Program-made: the position numbers and the translations under genes
NCBI GenBank assembly: GCA_022600695.1
Contig: JAHZJY010000169.1
Location: forward strand, 1 to 19,817
Origin: Actinomycetes bacterium
GTDB taxonomy: Bacteria > Actinomycetota > Actinomycetes > Mycobacteriales > Mycobacteriaceae
DNA length: 19,817 nucleotides
Direction of reading: 5' to 3'
Part shown: piece after piece, positions 1-6,629 of the stretch
How the letters are laid out: the number at the start of each line of letters is the position of its first letter
How positions within the stretch are numbered: the first letter of the stretch is position 1
The notes under the pieces: model-generated
Seen by the model: the letters and a program-made list of their open reading frames with translations, nothing else
Database searches by the model: none
What the model was told of the DNA's origin: nothing

Positions 1-860
1 GGCCCCGGTCCCGCGCCGACTGGTCGCGATGGGCCCCCCTGGCACTACTGCTGGCCGGCATTGTGCTGATCACCCTGTCATCACAGGTGAAGCTGCCCGG
101 GCTGTTGGCCCTCGGTTTCACCGCGATGGCACTGGCCCACCGTTGGGGCGGAACGGTCAAGGCGTTCCTGTCCGCCGGCGTCCTCACGATGACTGTTGCC
201 CTGGCGGTGATGGCCGTCGTCGGCTGGGCGAGCGGACTGGGCTTCGGGTGGCTGTTCACCCTCGGCACCGCCAACGTGGTGCGCAGCTGGATGTCTCCCC
301 CGACCCTGTTGGCGCTGGCGACCGGCCAGGTCGGCATTCTGCTGGGGCTGGGCGATCACACCACCGCCATCCTCGCTCTGACTCGTGCGACGGGTGTTCT
401 GATTATCGCCGTGCTGGTCAGCTGGTTGCTGCTGGCGGTGTTGCGCGGCCGGTTGCACCCGGTCGGCGGGCTCGGCGTCGCAATGGGGGCCACCGTGCTG
501 CTCTTTCCCGTCGTCCAGCCGTGGTATCTGCTGTGGGCGATCATCCCGCTGGCCGCGTGGGCCACCAGGCCACGTTTCCGCATAGCCACCGTGGCGGTCA
601 GCCTGATCGTCGGAATCTTCGGTCCGACCGCCAATGGTGACCGCTTCGCGCTCTTCCAAATCCTCAACGCAACGCTGGCCAGCGCGGTGATCGTGGTTCT
701 GCTGATCGGGTTGACCCTCAACCGGTTGCCGTGGCGCTATCTGCCCGGTTCCGACGAGCGCTACAGCGGCGAGGATCTCGACACCGGGCCCGGGGCGGAC
801 CCGTCGGGGCTACCACCGGCGACCGGCCCCGGCCGGGACGCCTACGCTGATTCCCCGTGA
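1..860 (+). CDS. mptB: Alpha-(1->6)-mannopyranosyltransferase MptB, C-terminal half (5' end outside window)
   Basis: A partial GT-C type membrane glycosyltransferase; the first complete codon is at position 3 and 285 residues are visible. In mycobacteria and corynebacteria MptB uses polyprenyl-phosphate mannose to extend the alpha-1,6-mannan core of lipomannan and lipoarabinomannan on the outer face of the plasma membrane. The visible part has about seven or eight hydrophobic segments. It includes a PVVQPWYLLWA stretch (translated near 507-540), typical of this mannosyltransferase family, and ends in a hydrophilic Gly/Pro/Asp-rich tail (about 740-857). The stop TGA (858-860) overlaps the GTG of the ABC ATPase gene in GTGA, indicating coupled translation. 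The family call is firm. The exact paralogue (MptB rather than MptA) rests on synteny with Rv1459c, where the same two ABC genes follow. The N-terminal catalytic loops are not visible. Confidence 0.85.
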   Translation, partial: PRSRADWSRWAPLALLLAGIVLITLSSQVKLPGLLALGFTAMALAHRWGGTVKAFLSAGVLTMTVALAVMAVVGWASGLGFGWLFTLGTANVVRSWMSPPTLLALATGQVGILLGLGDHTTAILALTRATGVLIIAVLVSWLLLAVLRGRLHPVGGLGVAMGATVLLFPVVQPWYLLWAIIPLAAWATRPRFRIATVAVSLIVGIFGPTANGDRFALFQILNATLASAVIVVLLIGLTLNRLPWRYLPGSDERYSGEDLDTGPGADPSGLPPATGPGRDAYADSP

Positions 861-1789
861 GTCCTGGCTCCCCCACCCCGGTACGGCTGAGCGGGGTGTC
901 GAAACGCTACGGAACCACTCTCGCGGTGTCCGATCTCAACCTTGACGTCCATCGAGCCGAAGTCTTGGCTCTGCTCGGTCCCAACGGTGCCGGAAAGACG
1001 ACCACCGTCGAGATGTGCGAGGGCTTCGTCCGGCCCGACGCCGGCACGGTCGAGGTATTGGGACTCGATCCCGTCACCGAGAACGCCCGGCTTCGCGAAC
1101 GTATCGGCGTCATGCTGCAGGGCGGCGGTGGCTACCCGGCGGCCCGGGCCGGGGAGATGCTAAACCTGGTCGCCGCCTACGCGGCCCGGCCGCTGGACCC
1201 GGCCTGGCTGCTGGCCACCCTCGGACTCACTGACGTCGTCCACACCACCTACCGCAGACTCTCCGGAGGCCAACAACAGCGCCTGTCGCTGGCCTGCGCC
1301 ATCGTCGGCCGGCCGGAGCTGGTCTTCCTCGACGAACCGACCGCGGGTATGGACGCCCACGCGAGGCTGGTGGTTTGGGAACTCATCGACGCACTTCGCC
1401 GCGACGGTGTCACCGTGGTGCTGACAACCCATCAACTCAAGGAAGCCGAGGAATTGGCCGACCGGATCGTGATCATCGACCGCGGATCTCCGGTCGCATT
1501 CGGGACTCCGGCCGAACTGATGCGAAGCGGAGCCGAAGCTCAATTACGTTTCAGCGCGCCGCGCAGGCTGGACCTGACACTGCTGGTGTCCGCCCTGCCG
1601 GAGGGCTACCGGGTTACCGAGCCGACCCCGGGCGAATACCTGGTCGAAGGTACGGTCGATCCGCAGGTGCTGGCCACGGTGACCGCGTGGTGCGCCCGAC
1701 TCAATATCCTGGCCAATGACCTGCGCGTCGAGCAACGCAGCCTCGAAGATGTGTTTCTGGACCTGACCGGCAAGGAGTTGCGGTCGTGA
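857..1789 (+). CDS. ABC transporter ATP-binding protein (Rv1458c-like)
   Basis: A 310-residue nucleotide-binding subunit of an ABC exporter with all expected motifs: Walker A GPNGAGKTT (41-49), Q-loop Gln88, signature LSGGQQQR (135-142), Walker B LVFLDEP (155-161) and H-loop His192. The region after residue 220 is the extra C-terminal domain found in drug/antibiotic-type ATPases of the CcmA/DrrA group. It would power the permease encoded next (1786-2559), which it overlaps by 4 nt. It also overlaps the mptB stop by 4 nt, and this fixes the GTG start at 857. The substrate is unknown. M. tuberculosis homologues are annotated as antibiotic-transport proteins, but only by similarity. Tight coupling to mptB would allow a cell-envelope substrate; that is inference. 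Confidence 0.9.
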   Translation: MSPGSPTPVRLSGVSKRYGTTLAVSDLNLDVHRAEVLALLGPNGAGKTTTVEMCEGFVRPDAGTVEVLGLDPVTENARLRERIGVMLQGGGGYPAARAGEMLNLVAAYAARPLDPAWLLATLGLTDVVHTTYRRLSGGQQQRLSLACAIVGRPELVFLDEPTAGMDAHARLVVWELIDALRRDGVTVVLTTHQLKEAEELADRIVIIDRGSPVAFGTPAELMRSGAEAQLRFSAPRRLDLTLLVSALPEGYRVTEPTPGEYLVEGTVDPQVLATVTAWCARLNILANDLRVEQRSLEDVFLDLTGKELRS

Positions 1790-2559
1790 CCGAACTCTTC
1801 CCCGCGGGGACCTTCACCCCCGACCCCCGCCCCAGCGGCGTGCCCCGGATGCTGGCCGCGCAGTACGGCCTGGAGCTGAAGTTGCTCCTGCGCAACGGCG
1901 AACAGCTGTTGCTGACGATGTTCATCCCGATCACTCTGCTGGTGGGACTCACCGTCTTGCCCCTCGGCGACTTCGGCGAGGACCGGGTGGGGGTCTTCGT
2001 ACCCGCCATCATGGCGCTGGCCGTCATCTCGACGGCATTCACCGGCCAGGCCATCGCGGTCGCATTCGACCGCCGCTACGGCGCACTCAAACGCCTCGGG
2101 GCCACCCCGCTGCCGGTGTGGGGCATCATCGCCGGCAAAGCTCTCGCCGTGGTGACGGTGGTGTTCCTGCAGGCCGTTCTACTCGGCGGGATAGGGCTGG
2201 CCCTGGGCTGGCGGCCACAGCCGTTCAGTCTGCTGCTGGGCGGGGCGATCATCGCGTTGGGTACCGCGGCTTTCGTCGCCATGGGCCTGCTACTCGGCGG
2301 CACCCTGCGGGCCGAGATCGTCCTGGCCGTGGCCAACCTCTTGTGGTTCGTCTTCGCCGGCTTCGGGGCACTGACCGTGGAGAGCGCCTCGGTCCCCGGT
2401 GCACTGGCCTGGGTCGCCCGCCTGACTCCGTCGGGGGCGCTGACCGAGGCGCTGACGCAGGCAACCGCGCTGTCGGTCGACTGGTTCGGCATCGCCGTGC
2501 TGACCACCTGGGGCGTGATGTGCGGGGCGGCCGCGCTGCGCTGGTTCCGGTTCACCTGA
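1786..2559 (+). CDS. ABC-2 type transporter permease (Rv1457c-like)
   Basis: A 257-residue integral membrane protein with about six predicted transmembrane segments (near residues 41-60, 70-93, 111-135, 145-170, 175-195 and 230-253). The segment FDRRYGALKRLGATPLP (94-110) between the second and third helices matches the coupling loop of ABC-2 permeases that contacts the ATPase. The GTG start at 1786 lies in a GTGA overlap with the upstream ATPase stop, so the two subunits are probably made together and dimerise into an exporter. The short N-terminus is Pro-rich and cytoplasmic. The last gene of the operon, it is followed by 49 nt before ctaA, which appears to have its own promoter. Substrate unknown. 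Confidence 0.88.
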   Translation: MTELFPAGTFTPDPRPSGVPRMLAAQYGLELKLLLRNGEQLLLTMFIPITLLVGLTVLPLGDFGEDRVGVFVPAIMALAVISTAFTGQAIAVAFDRRYGALKRLGATPLPVWGIIAGKALAVVTVVFLQAVLLGGIGLALGWRPQPFSLLLGGAIIALGTAAFVAMGLLLGGTLRAEIVLAVANLLWFVFAGFGALTVESASVPGALAWVARLTPSGALTEALTQATALSVDWFGIAVLTTWGVMCGAAALRWFRFT

Positions 2560-2569
2560 TCGCCAGCCC

Positions 2570-2586
2570 TACTACAGCGCGTAGTC
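2570..2586. promoter_or_regulatory. Imperfect dyad (candidate operator) upstream of ctaA
   Basis: The 17-mer TACTACAGCGCGTAGTC has perfect arms ACTAC (2571-2575) and GTAGT (2581-2585) around a 5-nt centre. It occupies the place of a -35 element relative to the -10 at 2597, where a repressor would block RNA polymerase. The 9-mer CTACTACAG (2569-2577) recurs upstream of ctaB (6510-6518). TACTACA-type half-sites recall operators of BlaI/CopY-family repressors; that comparison is from memory and unverified. Confidence 0.4.
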
Positions 2587-2596
2587 AAGCCTCAAC

Positions 2597-2602
2597 TAGG
2601 CT
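2597..2602 (+). promoter_or_regulatory. -10 element of a leaderless ctaA promoter
   Basis: TAGGCT fits the mycobacterial TANNNT -10 consensus. It is followed by 6 nt and then the GTG at 2609, which would therefore be at or next to the transcription start. No Shine-Dalgarno sequence precedes that GTG, consistent with leaderless translation, and this supports GTG 2609 over the in-frame GTGs at 2615 and 2618. No good -35 is seen. Confidence 0.55.
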
Positions 2603-2608
2603 CGACCA

Positions 2609-3565
2609 GTGGTCGTGGTGCAGCTGTTTCTCCGCGCGGTGGACAAGCTTCCGCTGCCAAGCCTGCGGACGCAGCGCATCATCGCGGCTGCGGTGGTCCT
2701 GAGCCAGGCGGGGATCTCGGTCACCGGATCGATCGTCCGGGTCACCGCATCCGGTCTGGGTTGTCCTACCTGGCCGCAATGTTTCCCCGGCAGTTTCACT
2801 CCGGTCCCGCACGCCGAGGTGCCGGGGCTCCATCAAGCCGTGGAGTTCGGTAACCGACTGCTCACCTTCGTCGTTGTGATCACCGCGATCCTGGCGGTCC
2901 TCGCGGTGACCCGGGCCAGACGGCGCCGGGAGGTGCTGATCTATGCCTGGCTGATGCCGGCCTCGACGGTGCTGCAGGCGGTGATCGGCGGCATCACCGT
3001 ATTGACCGGATTGCTCTGGTGGACGGTGGCGATCCACCTGCTGGTGTCGATGGCGATGGTGTGGCTGGCCACTCTGCTCTTCTGCAAGATCGGCGAACCC
3101 GACGACGGGGTCCCCGTCACCGTCGTTCCGAAACCACTTCGCCAGTTGACTTTCCTCTCCGCGCTCGCTCTGACCGCCACGCTGATCAGTGGCACCCTGG
3201 TGACCGGGGCCGGACCGCACGCCGGAGACAAGAGCCTGGAGCGGCCGGTTCCCCGGCTTCAGATCGAGATCGTCTCCCTGGCGCATACGCACAGCGCTTT
3301 ATTGATCAGCTATCTGAGCCTGCTGATCGGTTTGGGGGCCGGACTACTGGCCGTCGGGGCCCCACGCACTGTCCGCCGGCGACTCGGCGTACTGCTTGGA
3401 CTGGTCGCAACCCAGGCGCTTATCGGACTTGTCCAGTACCACAACGGTGTTCCCGCGGTCCTCGTAGCGATGCACGTCGCCGGCGCGGCGGCCTGCACTG
3501 TCGGTACGGCCGCGTTATGGGCGTCGATGCGACAGCGGACCGAGCCCGAAGCGCTCGCAGGCTGA
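2609..3565 (+). CDS. ctaA: Heme A synthase (COX15/CtaA family)
   Basis: A 318-residue, eight-helix membrane protein that oxidises the C8 methyl of heme O to a formyl group, giving heme A for aa3-type cytochrome c oxidase. Heme-ligating and conserved histidines are visible at H75 (GLHQAVEFGNR), H143 (AIHLLVS), H226/H228 (AHTHSA) and H289 (AMHVAG). The Cys pair C52/C58 in the first extracytoplasmic loop (GCPTWPQC) is typical of the actinobacterial/Bacillus type. M. tuberculosis Rv1456c, its close counterpart, has been labelled an antibiotic ABC transporter protein because of its neighbours; the sequence here is plainly COX15. Start GTG 2609 is chosen on the leaderless promoter and the N-terminal length of relatives. 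The last 51 nt overlap the oppositely oriented ATP-grasp gene. The partner enzyme gene ctaB is at 5513-6454. Confidence 0.93.
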   Translation: MVVVQLFLRAVDKLPLPSLRTQRIIAAAVVLSQAGISVTGSIVRVTASGLGCPTWPQCFPGSFTPVPHAEVPGLHQAVEFGNRLLTFVVVITAILAVLAVTRARRRREVLIYAWLMPASTVLQAVIGGITVLTGLLWWTVAIHLLVSMAMVWLATLLFCKIGEPDDGVPVTVVPKPLRQLTFLSALALTATLISGTLVTGAGPHAGDKSLERPVPRLQIEIVSLAHTHSALLISYLSLLIGLGAGLLAVGAPRTVRRRLGVLLGLVATQALIGLVQYHNGVPAVLVAMHVAGAAACTVGTAALWASMRQRTEPEALAG

Positions 3566-4465
3566 CTCCACCCCCACAGCGAATCGGCGCTGCTTCAGGT
3601 GCCTGGTCGCGGTGTCGAGTTGAGCCCAGCCCAGCGCCGGCTCGATCAGTTCCAGTTCCAGCAGAACCGGAGCCTCCGGTCCCCCGATCAGGTCGACCCG
3701 GGCGTATAACAGCTCGGCTTTCGCGATATCGGCCCGAGCGCAGGCGGCGTCAAGGGCGGCATGGCCGAGATCCCACATCTCGAAGTCCGGGTCGGCGGGA
3801 GCCAGCGCCTCCCGCGCGTAGGTGCCCGAATCGTCCAACGGCGGCGATTCTCCTTCCCGCGGCAGGATCGGGCCCTTGGTGAAGGCATGCGACTGTTCGC
3901 CGCACAGGAACACCAGGGCGGTCTCGCCAGCTTCAACCCGCGAGTCGTAGGGTTGTACCAGCACGCTGCGACCCTGATCCAGCAGCACGGCCGCACCCGC
4001 GGCGGCCGCACCGTGATCGGCGAACCGCGCGGTGTCTATCGAACCGGCGCCCACCGCGGGCTTGACGACGACCTCGCCACCGGCAACGGCGGGCGGGAAG
4101 ACCGGGGCCTGGCCGGGTTCGAGGAAGAACGACGGCACAGTGGGTAAACCGGCGGCGGCGAGATCCCGCAGATAATGCTTATCGCTGTTCCACGCCACCA
4201 ACGCGGGGGGGTTCAGCAGGTTGCGCACCCGGGCGGTCCAGGCCAGGAACTCCTCGCGGCGCGCGGCGTAGTCCCACGCCGCCCGCAGGACCACCAGGTC
4301 GGCCGCCTCTGTCCGCGGGTCGTCCCACGACATCCACCGGGCGTGCAGGCCGCGGTGGCGCAGGGCCGCGACCAGTCCCTCATCATCGCCGTCACCATCG
4401 ACCAACTGCGGGCAGGAGGCCAGCACGATCCGAGGGTGGAAGACATCCGGCCGGGCCAACTTCAT
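3515..4465 (-). CDS. ATP-grasp domain protein, function unknown (probable Rv1455 position)
   Basis: A 316-residue soluble protein. It has an N-terminal alpha/beta domain (1-90), then an ATP-grasp fold. Visible are NSDKHYLRDLAAAGLPTVPS (93-112), the lysine-bearing strand VVVKPAVGAGS (132-142), and the acidic metal-binding end YARVDLIG...LLELELIEP (about 254-275), whose Asp and Glu residues would bind Mg-ATP. ATP-grasp enzymes join a carboxylate to an amine or thiol through an acyl-phosphate; the substrate cannot be read from sequence. A GGAG (plus-strand CTCC 4471-4474) 5 nt before the ATG supports this start. It is the only gene in the ctaA-qor interval on this strand; its TAA stop (3515-3517) lies 51 nt inside ctaA, tail to tail. 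Transcription is probably from the region shared with qor. Fold confident, function open. Confidence 0.85.
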   Translation of the reverse strand: MKLARPDVFHPRIVLASCPQLVDGDGDDEGLVAALRHRGLHARWMSWDDPRTEAADLVVLRAAWDYAARREEFLAWTARVRNLLNPPALVAWNSDKHYLRDLAAAGLPTVPSFFLEPGQAPVFPPAVAGGEVVVKPAVGAGSIDTARFADHGAAAAGAAVLLDQGRSVLVQPYDSRVEAGETALVFLCGEQSHAFTKGPILPREGESPPLDDSGTYAREALAPADPDFEMWDLGHAALDAACARADIAKAELLYARVDLIGGPEAPVLLELELIEPALGWAQLDTATRHLKQRRFAVGVESACERFGLGPLSHRRP

Positions 4466-4530
4466 CGCAACTCCGCTGGGCTATGGGTAACGCTGGGCTT
4501 GTTGATGACTACGAAGGGGATGATAGTGAC
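4466..4530. promoter_or_regulatory. Divergent promoter region between the ATP-grasp gene and qor
   Basis: This 65-bp gap must carry promoters in both directions. On the minus strand TATCAT (4525 to 4520) fits the TANNNT -10 consensus and would give a leader of roughly 45-50 nt for the ATP-grasp gene. On the plus strand GATGAT (4519-4524), six nt before the qor ATG, has the spacing of a leaderless promoter but lacks the first T. The two candidates overlap almost completely, so simultaneous use would be mutually exclusive. Confidence 0.35.
4514..4520 (+). promoter_or_regulatory. Possible Shine-Dalgarno of qor
   Basis: AAGGGGA lies 10 nt before ATG 4531. An upstream in-frame ATG at 4483 would add 16 residues (MGNAGLVDDYEGDDSD) that are absent from relatives and would absorb both this site and the candidate -10, so 4531 is preferred. 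Confidence 0.45.
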
Positions 4531-5505
4531 ATGCACGCAGTGGAAGTCGCCGCGACAGGCGGCCCGGAGGTTCTTCGATACGTCGACAAGCCGACGCCCA
4601 TCCCCGGCCCCCGGGAGGTGCTCATCCGTGCGGACGCCGTCGGGGTCAACTACATCGACACCTATTTCCGTTCCGGACTGTACCCACGCGAGCTTCCGTT
4701 CGTCGTCGGGCAGGAGGCCTGCGGGACGATCGCGGCAGTCGGCGACGACGTCGCCGCCATCAATGTCGGCGACCGCGTGGTCACCGCCAATGCCACTGGT
4801 GCTTACGCCGAATATTGCACGGCACCAGCAGATTTCGTCGCCTATGTTCCTGATGCGGTGCGGTCCGACGCTATCGCCTCAGCTCTGCTCAAGGGGTTGA
4901 CCGCGCACTACCTGATCAAGTCGGTCCACCCGGTCGCTGCCCAGGACTTCCTGCTGGTGCACGCCGGCGCCGGTGGCGTCGGCCTGATCCTTACCCAGTG
5001 GGCCACCAGCCTAGGTGCGCGAGTGATCACCACCGCATCGACGCCGGAGAAGGCGGAGCTGTCCCGGCGGGCCGGGGCCGTGCAGGTGCTGGACTATCCG
5101 GAGGATCCGGCGACGTTCGGCGAGCGGGTCCGGGATCTGACTGACGGGCGCGGGGTGGCCGCGGTCTACGACGGAGTCGGACAGTCGACATTCGACGCCA
5201 GCCTGGCCAGCCTGGCCCTCCGCGGCACCCTCGCATTGTTCGGGGCGTCCAGCGGAGCGGTCCCCCCGGTCGATCCGCAGCGGCTCAACGCGGCCGGATC
5301 GGTGTTCCTGACCCGCCCGAATCTGGCGCACTTCATCCGCACCCCGGACGAGTTCGCCTGGCGCGCCGGTGAACTGCTGGACGCGATCGCGGAAGGAGCG
5401 CTCACCGTCACCGTGGGCGGTCACTACCCGCTGGCCGAGGCCCAGCGCGCCCACGAGGATCTGCAAGCCCGCCGGACCACGGGCTCCATCGTGCTGCTGC
5501 CCTGA
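4531..5505 (+). CDS. qor: NADPH:quinone reductase, zeta-crystallin type (Rv1454c-like)
   Basis: A 324-residue zinc-free medium-chain dehydrogenase/reductase that would reduce quinones with NADPH in the cytosol. The N-terminal GroES-like domain (1-115) contains GVNYIDTYFRSGLYP (38-52), the signature region of quinone oxidoreductases. The Rossmann domain carries AGAGGVG (145-151). The cysteines that bind structural zinc in alcohol dehydrogenases are missing, as expected for this subfamily. Start ATG 4531 gives an N-terminus (MHAVEV) matching the recalled M. tuberculosis protein. The gene runs convergently into ctaB with only 7 nt between stop codons. The physiological substrate is unknown; detoxification of quinones or a respiratory-quinone role are both possible. 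Confidence 0.88.
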   Translation: MHAVEVAATGGPEVLRYVDKPTPIPGPREVLIRADAVGVNYIDTYFRSGLYPRELPFVVGQEACGTIAAVGDDVAAINVGDRVVTANATGAYAEYCTAPADFVAYVPDAVRSDAIASALLKGLTAHYLIKSVHPVAAQDFLLVHAGAGGVGLILTQWATSLGARVITTASTPEKAELSRRAGAVQVLDYPEDPATFGERVRDLTDGRGVAAVYDGVGQSTFDASLASLALRGTLALFGASSGAVPPVDPQRLNAAGSVFLTRPNLAHFIRTPDEFAWRAGELLDAIAEGALTVTVGGHYPLAEAQRAHEDLQARRTTGSIVLLP

Positions 5506-5512
5506 GCCCGGT

Positions 5513-6454
5513 TCAGCCGAATAGCATCGGCAGTGGAATCACCGAATCGACGGCCAGTGCGCAGAACACCGCGGCCAGATAGTTATTCGAGTGCAGGAAA
5601 AGCTTCAGCGGTTTGACCGGGTCACCGCGGAGCACGCCCGCGTGCAGCCGATGCGCCAGGGTCAGGAACCAGGCGCCGGCCAGGACCGCCACCGTCGCGT
5701 ACAGCCAGCCCGCGGCCGGGATGAGGGCCAAGGTGGCCGCCACCGTCAACCAGGTGTAGATCACGACCCGGGTGGTCACCTGACGTTCGGTGGCCACCAC
5801 GGGCAGCATCGGCACACCCGCCGCGCGGTAATCCTCTTTGTATTTCATGGCCAACGCCCAGGTATGCGGCGGCGTCCAGAAGAAGATGATGGCGAACATC
5901 GCCAGCGCCTGCCAGCCGATCGTGCCGGTGACCGCCGACCAGCCGATCATGACCGGCATACAACCGGCCGCACCGCCCCACACCACGTTCTGCGCCGTGC
6001 GGCGCTTGAGCAGCAGGGTGTAGACGAGTACGTAGAAGGCGATGGTGGCAGCGGCGAGATGGGCCGACAACAGGTTGGTTGTCCACCACAGCCAGAAAAA
6101 CGATCCGACCGAGAGGGCAAGCCCGAATACCAGTGCGTGGCTGCGCGGTACGGCGGCCCGGGCCAGCGGCCGGCCGGCGGTGCGCTTCATCACCTTGTCG
6201 ATATCGGCGTCGGCGACACAGTTCAACGTGTTGGCGCCACCGGCGGCGAGCATCCCGCCGAACAGGGTGTTCAGGATCAACACCAGGTCGACCGAGCCTC
6301 GGGAAGCCAGCAGCATCGCCGGAATGGTGGTGACCAGGAGCAGTTCGACGACCCGCGGCTTGGTCAGCGCCAGATAGCCCAGCAGGGTGCTTCGGATTCG
6401 ACCGGTCGCCGCAAGATCGGTCTCGCCGACGAGGCGGGTTTCGGGCATCCTCAC
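5513..6454 (-). CDS. ctaB: Protoheme IX farnesyltransferase (heme O synthase)
   Basis: A 313-residue UbiA-superfamily membrane prenyltransferase that attaches a farnesyl group to heme B, giving heme O, the substrate of CtaA. The first Asp-rich motif is NCVADADID with N78, D82 and D86, followed by [10 protein letters not shown]. The second conserved region is [15 protein letters not shown] (from about residue 204). [11 protein letters not shown] (193-203) is also characteristic. About nine hydrophobic helices are visible. Start GTG 6454 is preferred over ATG 6448 because AGGAG lies 8 nt upstream of the GTG. The gene is divergent from tkt across 175 bp and ends 7 nt from the qor stop. Strong match to M. 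tuberculosis CtaB as recalled. Confidence 0.95.
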   Translation of the reverse strand: MRMPETRLVGETDLAATGRIRSTLLGYLALTKPRVVELLLVTTIPAMLLASRGSVDLVLILNTLFGGMLAAGGANTLNCVADADIDKVMKRTAGRPLARAAVPRSHALVFGLALSVGSFFWLWWTTNLLSAHLAAATIAFYVLVYTLLLKRRTAQNVVWGGAAGCMPVMIGWSAVTGTIGWQALAMFAIIFFWTPPHTWALAMKYKEDYRAAGVPMLPVVATERQVTTRVVIYTWLTVAATLALIPAAGWLYATVAVLAGAWFLTLAHRLHAGVLRGDPVKPLKLFLHSNNYLAAVFCALAVDSVIPLPMLFG

Positions 6455-6462
6455 GCACTCAA

Positions 6463-6467
6463 CTCCT
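6463..6467 (-). promoter_or_regulatory. Shine-Dalgarno of ctaB
   Basis: AGGAG on the minus strand (CTCCT on plus) is 8 nt before GTG 6454 and 14 nt before the alternative ATG 6448. The spacing decides for the GTG start. Confidence 0.6.
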
Positions 6468-6508
6468 CACGGGCGACCACAACGCGCCCCAGCCCCTACT
6501 CCACAGGT

Positions 6509-6529
6509 TCTACTACAGAGAATGGTAGA
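6509..6529. promoter_or_regulatory. Imperfect dyad (candidate operator) in the ctaB/tkt intergenic region
   Basis: Arms TCTACTA (6509-6515) and TGGTAGA (6523-6529) are complementary at six of seven positions around a 7-nt centre. The right arm overlaps a minus-strand TACCAT -10 (6527 to 6522) that could drive ctaB. The embedded CTACTACAG (6510-6518) is identical to the 9-mer upstream of ctaA. A near copy, CTACTCCACAG, sits just upstream at 6496-6506. Confidence 0.4.
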
Positions 6530-6573
6530 CCGCAGCGCCGCCGATTTGGTACCGCAGGGTCCATTCCCGGCAT

Positions 6574-6579
6574 TAAGGT
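6574..6579 (+). promoter_or_regulatory. Candidate -10 of the tkt operon promoter
   Basis: TAAGGT fits TANNNT and would give a leader of about 45 nt before the tkt GTG at 6630. No convincing -35 is present at 17-18 nt, so support is weak, but the pentose phosphate operon must start in this 175-bp gap. Confidence 0.3.
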
Positions 6580-6617
6580 GGGGCCCAGTACCGGTTGCCA
6601 GCCGATTCGACGTCCCC

Positions 6618-6622
6618 AGGAG
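6618..6622 (+). promoter_or_regulatory. Shine-Dalgarno deciding the tkt start
   Basis: AGGAG is 7 nt before GTG 6630. The reading frame is open 243 nt further upstream to 6387, but that extension runs through the intergenic region into ctaB and is not part of transketolases. Confidence 0.8.
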
Positions 6623-6629
6623 TGAGTTC

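Noticed and set aside
2609..3565. Third subunit of the ABC transporter (as homologues have been annotated)
   Set aside because: The histidine and cysteine pattern is that of COX15/CtaA heme A synthase, and the gene appears to have its own promoter.
5591..6625. Plus-strand open frame (344 codons) opposite ctaB and running into the tkt leader
   Set aside because: Shadow of ctaB; low-complexity Arg/Gly/Gln-rich translation with no membrane segments or domain.
6387..6629. 81-residue N-terminal extension of transketolase
   Set aside because: It would cross the ctaB start and both candidate promoters; AGGAG before GTG 6630 and family length place the start at 6630.
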